Positions 23,476 to 31,691 of a DNA stretch of 64,000 bases are shown one piece after another. Every line of letters starts with the position of its first letter. Position 1 is the stretch's first letter. The position numbers were made by a program, and so were the translations under genes. This stretch comes from Actinoplanes philippinensis (GTDB taxonomy: Bacteria; Actinomycetota; Actinomycetes; Mycobacteriales; Micromonosporaceae). A model generated the notes under the pieces. That model made no database searches. It saw nothing but the letters and a program-made list of their open reading frames with translations, and was not told the origin of the DNA. Where the stretch lies: positions 62,001 through 126,000 of the forward strand of contig NZ_FONV01000008.1 in assembly GCF_900113015.1 (NCBI RefSeq), in the 5' to 3' direction.

Positions 23476-25722
23476 ATGTATGCGCTCGGTATCGACCTGG
23501 GGACCACCTATACCGCGGCGGCGGTCTGGCGGGACGGGCATGTGGAGATCGCCACGCTCGGCAGCCGGACGGCGGCGATTCCTTCGGTGGTGCTGCTCCG
23601 CGACGACGAGACGATCCTGACCGGGGAGATCGCCGGGCGGCGGGGGCTGACCGAACCGCATCGGGCGGCCCGGGAGTTCAAGCGGCGCCTCGGTGATCCG
23701 ACTCCGATCCTGCTCGGCGGGGCGCCGTACTCGGCGGAGGCGCTGATGGCCCGGATGCTGCGAGCCGTCGTCGACGAGGTCATGAAACGGGAGGGCGACG
23801 CGCCGTCGCGGATCTGCGTGTCGCATCCGGCGAACTGGGGACCGTTCAAGATCGATCTGATGTACCAGGTGATCCGGCTCGCCGGCATCGAGCAGCCCGT
23901 CCAGCTGGTCACCGAGCCGCAGGCCGCGGCGGTCTTCTACGCCCGCCAGCAGAAACTGGAGCCGGGCGCCACGATCGCCGTCTACGACCTGGGTGGCGGC
24001 ACCTTCGACGCGGCGGTGCTGCGCAAGACGGTCGGCGGATTCGAGCTGATCGGCAAACCGGAGGGCATCGAGCGGCTCGGCGGGGTCGACTTCGACGCGG
24101 CGGTCTTCGCACACGTCTCCGCGGCGCTCGGCGGGGCACTTGACAATCTGGACCAGGACGACCCGGCGGTCGTCTCGGCCGTCGCTCGCCTGCGTGAGGA
24201 GTGTGTGCAGGCCAAGGAGGCGCTGTCGGCCGACACGGATGCGACGGTTCCGGTGCTGCTGCCGGATCTGACCACCGAGGTCCGGATCACCCGCTCCGAG
24301 CTGGAGGCCATGGTCCGCCCGGTGCTGAACGGGCCGATCGAGGTGTTGCGGCGCACCATCCGATCGGCCGGCATCGAACCGGCCGATCTGCACGCGGTCC
24401 TGCTGGTCGGCGGCTCGTCGCGGATCCCGCTGGTGGCGCGGATGGTCGAATCGGAGCTGGGCCGGCCGGTCGCGGTCGACGCACACCCCAAACACGCGGT
24501 GGCGCTGGGCGCGGCGTGGCAGGCCGGCGCGGAGATCTCCGAGGCCTGCACCGCGCTGGTGCTGCCCGCCGCCGTCGACCCATGGGCGACCGGCGCCGCC
24601 GAGGCGGTCCCGGCGGCTTGGCCGGAGAACATCACACCCGCGGCCTCGCCGGAGAACATCACACCCGCGGCTTGGCCGGAGAACGCCGCGCCCGCCGCCT
24701 CTCCGGGTGATGCATTCGGATCGGCCGCCATGGCGGGCACCGGCGGATCAGCACCCGATCCAGCGGGTGGGGGCGGCCCGGCGTCCGGTCCGGCGGGTTC
24801 GGGTGGCGCGATGTCCGGTCCGGCGGGTTCGGGTGGCGCGATGTCCGGTCCGGCCGGTCTGGGAGGCGCGACGTCCGGTCCGGCCGGTCTGGGAGGCGAG
24901 AGGCCCGGCCAGGCGGATCGCGGCGGTGCGGTTTCGGGGCCGGGCGATTCAGGAGCCGTCGGATCTGAGCCCACCGGAGCCATTCGACCCGCGGGCGGCG
25001 CGGGCCCCGCGGGCGGCGCGGGCTTTGCGGGTGGCGCGGGCGGTGTGGGTGGCACGGACGGCGTGGGATCGGCCGGGGGCGGAGCCGCCGCGGTGACCCC
25101 GGGGCGCACGCTCGGCAGGGTCATGGTGGCCGCGCTGGTGGTGGTGATGCTGGCCGGTGTCGCGGGCACGGCCTGGGCTCTGGGGCGGCTCAGGGACGAC
25201 GAGACGAAGGGCCCCGAGACGCCGGCGGCCGGGGCGACCTCGCAGCACGGCACGCAACAGCGCGGTCAGGATCCGGCCGCCGCGGGTGGGTCGCCGAGTC
25301 CCGGGGTGAGCGCCGCCGTCAAAGTTCCCGCGGATGAGGCGTGCACCGATCAGATGCGGGAGAGCCCCCGCTGGGTGTGCCTCACCCGTGCCGTCATCCG
25401 GGACGGCAAGCTCACCGTCTGGTACGACGCGGAGTGGAACGGCGAGGAGCCGGACAGGGTGAAGGGCTTCCACCTGCACATCTACGGCGGCGACGGGCAG
25501 TCCCCGAAGGAGTCGACGATGGGCAGCCAGGACACCGCGCACGGCAAGTACTACTTCGAGGACCGGCAGCCGTCGGTGCGCAAGACCTCCGACGAGGACT
25601 TCCAGGCGGTCGGCGACGCCGCCAAGGTGTGCGCCCGGATCGCCAAGTCGGGGCACGGCCTGGCCCTGGCGGCCGACGGCAGCTACCACACCGGCAACTG
25701 CATTCCGATCGTCCGCGAGTGA
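23476..25722 (+). CDS. Membrane-anchored Hsp70-like protein with repeat linker
   Basis: A 748-residue protein. Residues 1-370 are an Hsp70/actin-like ATPase domain: YALGIDLGTTYTAAAVWRDG (phosphate 1), ICVSHPANWGPFK, AVYDLGGGTFDAAVL (phosphate 2), LLVGGSSRIPLVARMVESEL (adenosine). The DnaK substrate-binding domain is missing. A Gly/Pro/Ala/Ser linker (about 375-545) follows, built from 27-bp and 30-bp DNA repeats. Then come one transmembrane helix (VMVAALVVVMLAGVAGTAWAL, about 551-571) and a C-terminal domain of about 130 residues outside the membrane with three Cys (EACTDQM, WVCLTR, KVCARI, GNCIP). ATG 23476 starts the conserved core; an upstream GTG is possible. It may transmit an envelope signal, but the role is unknown. 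Confidence 0.85.
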   Translation: MYALGIDLGTTYTAAAVWRDGHVEIATLGSRTAAIPSVVLLRDDETILTGEIAGRRGLTEPHRAAREFKRRLGDPTPILLGGAPYSAEALMARMLRAVVDEVMKREGDAPSRICVSHPANWGPFKIDLMYQVIRLAGIEQPVQLVTEPQAAAVFYARQQKLEPGATIAVYDLGGGTFDAAVLRKTVGGFELIGKPEGIERLGGVDFDAAVFAHVSAALGGALDNLDQDDPAVVSAVARLREECVQAKEALSADTDATVPVLLPDLTTEVRITRSELEAMVRPVLNGPIEVLRRTIRSAGIEPADLHAVLLVGGSSRIPLVARMVESELGRPVAVDAHPKHAVALGAAWQAGAEISEACTALVLPAAVDPWATGAAEAVPAAWPENITPAASPENITPAAWPENAAPAASPGDAFGSAAMAGTGGSAPDPAGGGGPASGPAGSGGAMSGPAGSGGAMSGPAGLGGATSGPAGLGGERPGQADRGGAVSGPGDSGAVGSEPTGAIRPAGGAGPAGGAGFAGGAGGVGGTDGVGSAGGGAAAVTPGRTLGRVMVAALVVVMLAGVAGTAWALGRLRDDETKGPETPAAGATSQHGTQQRGQDPAAAGGSPSPGVSAAVKVPADEACTDQMRESPRWVCLTRAVIRDGKLTVWYDAEWNGEEPDRVKGFHLHIYGGDGQSPKESTMGSQDTAHGKYYFEDRQPSVRKTSDEDFQAVGDAAKVCARIAKSGHGLALAADGSYHTGNCIPIVRE
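24613..24693 (+). repeat. Three 27-bp in-frame tandem repeats
   Basis: Units start at 24613, 24640 and 24667 and encode AAWPENITP-like nonapeptides in the linker of the Hsp70-like protein. Sequence identity between the first two is high. Confidence 0.85.
24784..24903 (+). repeat. Four 30-bp in-frame tandem repeats
   Basis: Units start at 24784, 24814, 24844 and 24874 and encode SGPAGSGGAM-type decapeptides. Units 1-2 are identical, and units 3-4 are nearly identical to each other. A site likely to vary in copy number between strains. Confidence 0.88.
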
Positions 25723-25856
25723 TCGCCGGGACCGGACGCTTTCGCCCGAGAGTCGCGGTGATGGGCCGGAACCGGGGAAACGTCGCGCGGTAGGCCCGGA
25801 ACGGTGTGGTTCCGGTGGGCGGAATGGCCCGTACCGTAAAAGGTTAGGGTGAGTCC

Positions 25857-27032
25857 ATGGATGCAGCGACGCTGCTCGATGAGAAGGATCGGCGGGCCGC
25901 CGGCGAGGCGGGAATCGCCGTTTTCGCGGACCGGCTGATTCTCGAGGCGCAGCCGCCGGTGGACGACGAGACCCTGGACGCGGTGGCGGCGCGCTGTGCC
26001 GGGCCGTTGCCGGAGGCGCTCGTCGCGTTGTGGCGGGTGAGTTTCGGCGGGCGGATCGACTATCAGCTGGACGGGCAGATCTCGTTCACGGAATTGTTCT
26101 GGCCGGAGTCCGACGGCTATCACGATCTGTGGGGCTGGATCGACCACGAGGCGGATTCCGGTGTGGTGCGGTTCCTGCCGTTCGGTGGTTTCGAGTATCT
26201 GGATCGGCTTTATGTGGACACCGCGGAGGGGTTGGAGAACGGGCGGGTCGTCTACTGGCAGCAGGGGCTTCCGCGGGGGTGGGAGCTGACCGAGGGTGAT
26301 CGGGCGGACGGCCTCGCGGTGGATGTGCGGGCGCTGTTCGGGCAGCTGGCGCTGGAGGACGACCCGTGGGCGGACGGCGACGCCGACGCGGGGACCGACC
26401 TGCGTGATGCTGTCGACGATCTGGCCGAGGAGCAGCCGAGGGTCGCCGGGAAGCTGCGTGAGCTGGTGCGCCGGGCCGTGCTGGGCTGGCGGGCGGCACT
26501 GGCGGCGGGGACGCTCGCGGGTGAGCCGCGGCTGCGGCGGCTGGCGCTGGACCGGGCCGCGTCCGCCGGTGACCTGGGTCTGCTGGAGCGTTTGGCCACG
26601 GCCGGCTGTGATCTGGCCGAGCCGGTCCGGGGTGGGCTGACACCGATCGACATCGCCCTGGTCAACGGGCGGCTGGAGGCGGCCGAGGGGCTGCTGGGCC
26701 GGGGTGTGCCGGTGGTGAACACGTTGCGGACCGGCTCGCACGCGGTGACCGCCGAGCTGGCCCGGTCGCTGCTGGGGCGGGGCGCGCTGGTGACGGCGGA
26801 CGCGGTTGGCGGGGCGATCGACAACGACGACCCGGAGGTGTTGCGGCTGCTGGCGACCCGGCTGCCGTCACCGGGGGAGAGGGCCGAGGCGCAGGTGCTC
26901 GTGCCCCGGTTGCGGATGCTGGCGGCGCAGGCCACGCATGCCGCGGACCGTTCGGGGGACCGGCGGATGCGCGACCGGGCGACCGTCCTGAGAGAACTCG
27001 CCGATATGATCACGGCTGGTGCGGGCTCGTAG
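25857..27032 (+). CDS. SUKH (SMI1/KNR4) domain protein with ankyrin-like repeats
   Basis: A 391-residue cytoplasmic protein. Residues about 30-165 look like a SUKH domain: PLPEALVALWRVSFGGRIDY, FTELFWPESDGYHDLWGWID and VRFLPFGGFEYLDRLYVDTAEG. Residues about 225-340 contain ankyrin-like units (RRLALDRAASAGDLGLLERL, GLTPIDIALVNGRLEAAEGL, GAIDNDDPEVLRLL). SUKH proteins are often immunity factors for polymorphic toxins, and ankyrin fusions fit a protein-binding role. The stop codon TAG (27030-27032) is made of bases 8-10 of the tRNA that follows, so the gene overlaps the tRNA by 10 bp. Confidence 0.78.
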   Translation: MDAATLLDEKDRRAAGEAGIAVFADRLILEAQPPVDDETLDAVAARCAGPLPEALVALWRVSFGGRIDYQLDGQISFTELFWPESDGYHDLWGWIDHEADSGVVRFLPFGGFEYLDRLYVDTAEGLENGRVVYWQQGLPRGWELTEGDRADGLAVDVRALFGQLALEDDPWADGDADAGTDLRDAVDDLAEEQPRVAGKLRELVRRAVLGWRAALAAGTLAGEPRLRRLALDRAASAGDLGLLERLATAGCDLAEPVRGGLTPIDIALVNGRLEAAEGLLGRGVPVVNTLRTGSHAVTAELARSLLGRGALVTADAVGGAIDNDDPEVLRLLATRLPSPGERAEAQVLVPRLRMLAAQATHAADRSGDRRMRDRATVLRELADMITAGAGS

Positions 27033-27095
27033 CGCAGAGGTCGTCGCGTCGGCCTGCACAGCCGAAGGACGCCGGTTCGAATCCGGCAGGGCCCG
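27023..27095 (+). tRNA. tRNA-Cys(GCA)-like gene with non-canonical features
   Basis: A cloverleaf can be drawn. The acceptor is GGGCTCG/AGGGCCC with a G-A mismatch at the last pair. T8 A9 follow, then a 3-bp D stem GCG/CGC. The anticodon stem is TCGGC/GCCGA with loop CTGCACA (anticodon GCA), the variable loop AGGAC, and the T arm GCCGG-TTCGAAT-CCGGC. Oddities: base 37 is C instead of a purine, and the discriminator is G where tRNA-Cys normally needs U73. The four bases 5' of the acceptor (GTGC) pair with the four after it (GCAC), giving a 10-bp outer stem. No CCA is encoded. It could be a minor cysteine tRNA, an allo-tRNA-like molecule or a decayed gene. Confidence 0.6.
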
Positions 27096-27182
27096 CACCC
27101 CGATCGTCGCCGGGCGGGTCCCGGCCGTGTGCCCGGGACCCGCCGCCGAGTTCGGCGACATCGACCCGTCCCGGAACGATAA

Positions 27183-27206
27183 GAGGGAGCCCGATCGGGC
27201 CCCCCC
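27183..27206. terminator. Hairpin terminator of the DUF4142 gene
   Basis: On the minus strand, GGGGGCCC pairs with GGGCTCCC around GATC (one G-U pair) followed by TCTT. It lies 17 bp after the DUF4142 stop and also faces the tRNA from the other side. Confidence 0.6.
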
Positions 27207-27222
27207 TTGTCTCGCACTGCGC

Positions 27223-28074
27223 TCAGTAGCCGCCGTAGCCGCCGCTGGGTCGCCGCTGTCGGTAGCGGCGGCGCGGGTCGTTCATCATCTTGCGGCTCAC
27301 CAGCAGGCCGCCGGCCAGGGCCGCGAGCACGATGCCACCGACCACCGGGAGGCTGACCGACGGGGTGCCGCCGGTGGTCGCGTCGGAGGCGGACAGCACC
27401 GGGTTGGCCGAGTTCGTCTTGGCCGGGGTGGCGTTCGGCGGCGGGGCGGTGGGCAGCGCCGCGAAGTTGACGATGTTGCTGCTCTCCAGCAGGGTCAGGT
27501 GGGTCATCACGAACTGGTTGGCGCGCTGGGCCAGTTTGCGGACCGTGTCGTTGCGGGTGGTGGTGCGGATGGTGGCGATCGCCGGGAAGATGTTGCCGTG
27601 CGCGGCGCGGAGCCGGTCGATGTAGATCTGGTCGAAGTCCTCGCCGACGGCGGCGTCCTCCATCTCCTGCAGCCAGCCCTGCTGGGCCTCGTTCGGCTCA
27701 TCCGGCAGGTCGACGTCGAGTTTCTTGGCCGCCGCGCGGGTCAGCTGGTCGAGCACCCGGTGCTGCGCGGCGATGTCCGCGCCGATGCCCTTGATCTGCT
27801 TGCTCCTCGACTTGTCCTGGGCCATCTCCCCGGCCGGGATCTCCCACAGTCCGGCGAGGCGCACCTTGATGACGAAGTCCTTGTCCGCGGCGGACATCTT
27901 GCCCTCGCCGGTGTCGGTGAGCAGGTTGCTCGGCGGGTCCGGGACGCCCGGCTCGACCGCTGCCAGGGCGGCGCGAGGGTCGAACACGACGAGCGCCAGC
28001 ACGGCTATGAACAACCCGGCCAGCCGGCGGGGCAAGGCGAACATGCGGACGACGGCGAGCACGTGTGCCTCCAT
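27223..28074 (-). CDS. DUF4142 exported protein with C-terminal membrane anchor
   Basis: A 283-residue protein. The N-terminal signal/anchor is RLAGLFIAVLALVVFDPRAALA. A four-helix DUF4142-like domain follows (DKDFVIKVRLAGLWEIPAGE, QAQ-type helix IKGIGADIAAQHRVLDQLTR, LRAAHGNIFPAIATIRTTTRN, LAQRANQFVMTHLTLLESS). Next are a Pro/Thr linker, a transmembrane helix (LPVVGGIVLAALAGGLLVSRK) and a basic tail with GGYGGY. DUF4142 proteins have a ferritin-like helical bundle of unknown role in the envelope. ATG 28074 is used; ATG 28043, closer to the signal peptide, is an alternative. Confidence 0.8.
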   Translation of the reverse strand: MEAHVLAVVRMFALPRRLAGLFIAVLALVVFDPRAALAAVEPGVPDPPSNLLTDTGEGKMSAADKDFVIKVRLAGLWEIPAGEMAQDKSRSKQIKGIGADIAAQHRVLDQLTRAAAKKLDVDLPDEPNEAQQGWLQEMEDAAVGEDFDQIYIDRLRAAHGNIFPAIATIRTTTRNDTVRKLAQRANQFVMTHLTLLESSNIVNFAALPTAPPPNATPAKTNSANPVLSASDATTGGTPSVSLPVVGGIVLAALAGGLLVSRKMMNDPRRRYRQRRPSGGYGGY

Positions 28075-28231
28075 GGACTATCTGAAAACCTGCACCAGAA
28101 TTCCTGTGTTCATGGACACGTATCGGCGCTGCGATCGGATCAACGGGATTCATCAGAACTTCACAGACTTGGGAGCGTGTCCGGTCCGGTATCCGTCAGC
28201 GCATGATCATCCAGTGTGGAATGGTCGGGGC

Positions 28232-29167
28232 ATGGTGAAACTCGGTGTCAGTCTTCCCCAGTTCAGTCAGTTCACCCCGGGCGCGGATGTGGCCGCCGCT
28301 GCCCGGGCGCTGGAGGAGATCGGTTACGACAGTCTGTGGGCGTTCGAGCGGATGCTCGTGCCGGAGGACCAGAGCGGCGTGCACGGCCTCTACGGGGTGC
28401 CCGGGCTGGCCTGGCCGGACATCTACCGCGGGGTGGCCGACGCGCTGGTCACGCTCAGCACGGCGGCGGCCGTGACCGAGCGGATCACGCTGGCCAGCGG
28501 CGTGCTGGTGGTGCCGTTGCACGTGCCGTTGCGGCTGGCCCGCGAGCTGGCGACGCTCGACGCGTTCAGTGGTGGCCGGCTGGTCGCCGGGCTCGGGTCG
28601 GGCTGGTCGCCGGACGAGTTCGCGGCGTCCGCGCCGGTGCCGCTGAGCGAGCGGGGCCGGGCGCTCGACGACTTCCTGGACATCGCCGCGGCGGTCTGGG
28701 GGCCGAATCCGGTCAGCTTCTCCACCAAGAGGTACGAGGTGAGCGCCGCCGACATCGGGCCGAAGCCGGCCGGTCACATCCCGGTGCTGCTGGGGGCGAG
28801 CGCCGGGGCCGACCGGGCGTTGCGCCGAGTGGTCGAGCGGGCCGACGGCTGGGTGGCCAGCGGGGTCACGCCCGAGCAGGTGACGGCGACGCTGGCCCGG
28901 CTGGGGGAGATGGCATCCGCGGCCGGCCGGACGACGCCGATCTCGTGCGCGGTGCAGATCAGTGTGCTCGGGGTGACCGAGACGTCGATCGAGCCGCGAC
29001 CGCCGTTCGCGGCCAGCATCGAACAGCTGGTGGCGGACGTGGCGGCGTTCACCGAGGCGGGCGCCGACCACGTGTATCTGACGTTGCCGGCCGGTCTGCG
29101 GGACGTGAAGGAGCTGATCGACAGGTCCGCCGAGCTGTACGAGGGCGTTCGCGCCGCCGGGATCTGA
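28232..29167 (+). CDS. LLM-class F420-dependent oxidoreductase
   Basis: A 311-residue luciferase-like oxidoreductase. It has KLGVSLPQFSQFTPGADVAA, IGYDSLWAFERMLVPEDQ, ITLASGVLVVPLHVPLRLAR, ELATLDAFSGGRLVAGLGSG (the conserved cofactor loop) and IPVLLGASAGADRALRRVVE. This is the common actinomycete TIGR03619/TIGR03620-like group that uses reduced F420. ATG 28232 begins the conserved strand. Convergent with the GH43 gene across a strong terminator. Substrate unknown. Confidence 0.92.
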   Translation: MVKLGVSLPQFSQFTPGADVAAAARALEEIGYDSLWAFERMLVPEDQSGVHGLYGVPGLAWPDIYRGVADALVTLSTAAAVTERITLASGVLVVPLHVPLRLARELATLDAFSGGRLVAGLGSGWSPDEFAASAPVPLSERGRALDDFLDIAAAVWGPNPVSFSTKRYEVSAADIGPKPAGHIPVLLGASAGADRALRRVVERADGWVASGVTPEQVTATLARLGEMASAAGRTTPISCAVQISVLGVTETSIEPRPPFAASIEQLVADVAAFTEAGADHVYLTLPAGLRDVKELIDRSAELYEGVRAAGI

Positions 29168-29172
29168 CCTGT

Positions 29173-29209
29173 CCGGCGGCGCCGGCCTCGCGAGGGCCGG
29201 CGCCGCCGG
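29173..29209. terminator. Strong bidirectional hairpin terminator
   Basis: Perfect 15-bp arms (29173-29187, 29195-29209) with a 7-base loop, 6 bp after the LLM stop and 6 bp from the convergent GH43 stop. Confidence 0.85.
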
Positions 29210-29214
29210 TGCTG

Positions 29215-30183
29215 TCAGTAGACGTACGGCCAGGCCGAGGAGTCCCAGCCCAGCAGGTTGATGCCGAGCTTCGCGGTGCCGGACGCGTTGTAGTAGTGGT
29301 AGACGAGGACGTCGGCGTCGCTGTCGGTGAACACCGCCGGATGGCCGGGGCCGTGGATGCTGTCGTGCGACGCGAGGATCTCGGTGCCGCCGCCCGCGGT
29401 GGTGTAGGTGCCGGCCCGGTCCCGGTACGGTCCGGTGATGCTCGTCGACCGGGCCACCATCGTGCGGTAGGTGCTGGACGCGCCCTGGCAGCAGAAGTCG
29501 AACGACATGAACAGGTAGTAGTAGCCGTTGCGGTAGTGGATGTACGGCGCCTCGACCGACTTGCTGTTCACGAACCGCTCGGCGATGTTGTGGATCGTGG
29601 AGTCGGCGCGCAGGCCGGTGCCCGAGTTGAGTTTGACCATCTTGAGGCCCGACCAGAACGAGCCGAAGGTCAGCCACCATTCGCCGGACGGGGTGACAGT
29701 CAGGTTCGGGTCGATGGCGTTCCAGTTGCTGCTGGTGGTCGACTCGATCACCTTGCCGACGTGGGTCCACGAGCCGGACGCGCCGGTGGTGCTGATGGCG
29801 AGGAAGATCGCCGACTTGCTGGAGCCGAAGGTCGAGGCCGAGTAGTACAGCCAGTACCTGCCGTTGCGGTAGGAGAGGTCGGGCGCCCACAGGTTGGCGC
29901 TGCCGCCGGTGTACGAGCTGGCCCACGACGTGCCGCCGGGGAAGGCCTTGCCGGCGTCGGCGAAGGCGGTGCGGTCCGCCGACGTCTTGAGGGTGATGCC
30001 GTCGCCGGTGGTGGCCAGCAGGTAGCCGCCGGTGGGGCGTTTGACGATGGACGGGTCGTGGGCGTTGGTCGAGCCGGTGACGACGCCGGGGTTGGGGTAG
30101 GCGGCCTGGGCGGGTGCGGCGCCGACGGCGGTCAGGGCGAGGATGCCGGCCGCGCCGGCGAGGAGCAGTCTGCGAATGCGCAT
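29215..30183 (-). CDS. Secreted GH43 arabinan endo-1,5-alpha-L-arabinosidase-like enzyme
   Basis: A 322-residue secreted five-bladed beta-propeller hydrolase. After the signal peptide (MRIRRLLLAGAAGILALTAV, cleavage near AQAAYPNPG) the family 43 catalytic residues are in place: Asp in NAHDPSIV (base), Asp in NAIDPNLTV (pKa modulator), and Glu in SVEAPYIHY (acid). WAPDLSYRNGRYWLYYS, GPYRDRAG and GPGHPAVFTDSDADVLVYHYY are typical of arabinanases. It cleaves alpha-1,5-arabinan from plant cell walls outside the cell. An operator-like TGTTAACGATCACA 100 bp upstream suggests LacI-type sugar control. Confidence 0.93.
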   Translation of the reverse strand: MRIRRLLLAGAAGILALTAVGAAPAQAAYPNPGVVTGSTNAHDPSIVKRPTGGYLLATTGDGITLKTSADRTAFADAGKAFPGGTSWASSYTGGSANLWAPDLSYRNGRYWLYYSASTFGSSKSAIFLAISTTGASGSWTHVGKVIESTTSSNWNAIDPNLTVTPSGEWWLTFGSFWSGLKMVKLNSGTGLRADSTIHNIAERFVNSKSVEAPYIHYRNGYYYLFMSFDFCCQGASSTYRTMVARSTSITGPYRDRAGTYTTAGGGTEILASHDSIHGPGHPAVFTDSDADVLVYHYYNASGTAKLGINLLGWDSSAWPYVY

Positions 30184-30282
30184 GGGGATGTCACCTTCGG
30201 GGGGATGCGCGGTCCCGTTCGGGGAAACGAGGTCCGCGGCCGGAGGGGGTACATACTCATAGTGGTCTATCCGTTACCGGTA

Positions 30283-30296
30283 TGTTAACGATCACA
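30283..30296. promoter_or_regulatory. LacI-like operator candidate TGTTAACGATCACA
   Basis: An imperfect 14-bp palindrome (TGT-N8-ACA with central CG) in an AT-rich patch about 100 bp upstream of the GH43 start. LacI-family sites in actinomycete glycosidase promoters often have this TGTTANCGNTNACA form (from memory). No LacI gene is in the window. Confidence 0.45.
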
Positions 30297-30523
30297 ACAA
30301 GTTAGTCAATAGTGGACTTTCCGCTGCTCGTGATCGTTGGCAGCGGTGACCAAACGCTGCAGCCCGAAAGACGCGCTGATGGGCCGGTGTGCCGCCCGCG
30401 CCGCGTCCGACAGCCCCGGTGGCCCTGGTAGGCCGTACAAAATCTGTAAAAAGCGGGACCGAACCGCCGAACATCTCTCCCGGACGGTTCGCATCGCGGG
30501 CCGCTGACCTGGGGGAGTGGGCA

Positions 30524-31687
30524 ATGGGCGCGGATCGATGGTTCGGAGTCGGGCGCAGCCTCGCGGCGGACCCCGCCACCGCCGGCGCCGAAGCCTGCCG
30601 GGAAGCCCTCGGCGGGCGCCGCGCCGGCCTGTTGATCGTCTTCGCGTCGCTGACGCACGCCACCCTCGAGATGGCGCGGGCCGTGCACGCCGAAGCCGGC
30701 GGCGACGTCCTCATGATCGGCTGCTCGACGTCCGGCGAGTTCACCGCCGACGGCCGCGGCGCCGGCGTCGTCGTCAACGCGCTCGGCGGCTACACCACGT
30801 CGGTGCGCGCCGTCCCCCGCGACGTCGACGACCTCTACGAAGCCGGCATCCGCGCCGCCTCCTGCCTCGACGACGTCGACGCCGACAACCGGGTCGTCCT
30901 GCTGCTCGGCGATGGCCGCAGCAGCGACCAGCAGGAAATGGTCCGCGGCGCCTACACCGTCGCCGGCGCGCTCGTCCCCCTCGTCGGCGGCTGCGCCGGC
31001 GACAACATCACCCAGACCGGGACGTTCCACTTCTTCAGCGACGGTACGGACGTGCATCTGCTGCCGAACGCCGTCCTCGGCGCCGCCCTCGGCTCACCGG
31101 CCCCGTTCGGCATCGGCATCGCCCACGGCTGGCGCAAGACCGGCGAGCCGATGGTCGTGTCCCGCAGCGAATCCGGCACCATCTTCGAACTCGACGGCGA
31201 ACCCGCCCTCGACGTCTACCTGCGCCGCACCGGCGCCGACCCGGCGCTCGCCGACGACCCCGACGCGTTCCTCACCTTCGCCACCATCCGGCCGCTCGGC
31301 CTGACCCGCCGCACCGGCGAGGACATCCGGGTGATCTTCGAGGCCGACCCGGTCGCCCGCTCCATCTCCGGCCTCGCCGACACCCCCGAAGGCGCCATGG
31401 TGTGGTTCATGGAGGCCGACGCCGATCAGATCGTCGACGCCGCGTCCGCCGCCGCGGCCACCGCCACCTCCGGCCTCGCCTCCGAAGCCCTCGGACTGCT
31501 GGTCTTCGACTGCTGCGTACGCTCGATCGCGCTCGGCCCCGACGGCACCGACCTCGCCGCGTCCCGGCTGCGTGACGCCGTCAAACCGGTCCCGTACGGA
31601 GGCTTCTACTCCAACGGCGAGATCGTCCGCAAACCGCAGGCCAAAGGCATGCACCACCTGACCGTCGTCGCGCTGGCCCTCGGCTGA
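30524..31687 (+). CDS. FIST-domain sensor protein (FIST N and C)
   Basis: A 387-residue cytoplasmic protein covering the FIST N-terminal domain (LIVFASLTHATLEMARAVHA, DVLMIGCSTSGEFTADG, RVVLLLGDGRSSDQQEMVRG, VPLVGGCAGDN) and FIST C domain (FATIRPLGLTRR, RSISGLADTPEGAMVWFMEA, ALGLLVFDCCVRSIAL, GGFYSNGEI). FIST proteins are ligand-binding sensory modules, in some cases heme- or NO-binding. ATG 30524 follows GGGGGAGTGGGCA. It ends 4 bp before a GGDEF protein gene, so it is probably an input partner of a cyclic-di-GMP enzyme encoded as a separate chain. Confidence 0.92.
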   Translation: MGADRWFGVGRSLAADPATAGAEACREALGGRRAGLLIVFASLTHATLEMARAVHAEAGGDVLMIGCSTSGEFTADGRGAGVVVNALGGYTTSVRAVPRDVDDLYEAGIRAASCLDDVDADNRVVLLLGDGRSSDQQEMVRGAYTVAGALVPLVGGCAGDNITQTGTFHFFSDGTDVHLLPNAVLGAALGSPAPFGIGIAHGWRKTGEPMVVSRSESGTIFELDGEPALDVYLRRTGADPALADDPDAFLTFATIRPLGLTRRTGEDIRVIFEADPVARSISGLADTPEGAMVWFMEADADQIVDAASAAAATATSGLASEALGLLVFDCCVRSIALGPDGTDLAASRLRDAVKPVPYGGFYSNGEIVRKPQAKGMHHLTVVALALG

Positions 31688-31691
31688 GGTC

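Noticed and set aside
24613..24903. Regular repeats considered as a CRISPR array
   Set aside because: The units are directly adjacent without unique spacers and stay in frame within a protein linker.
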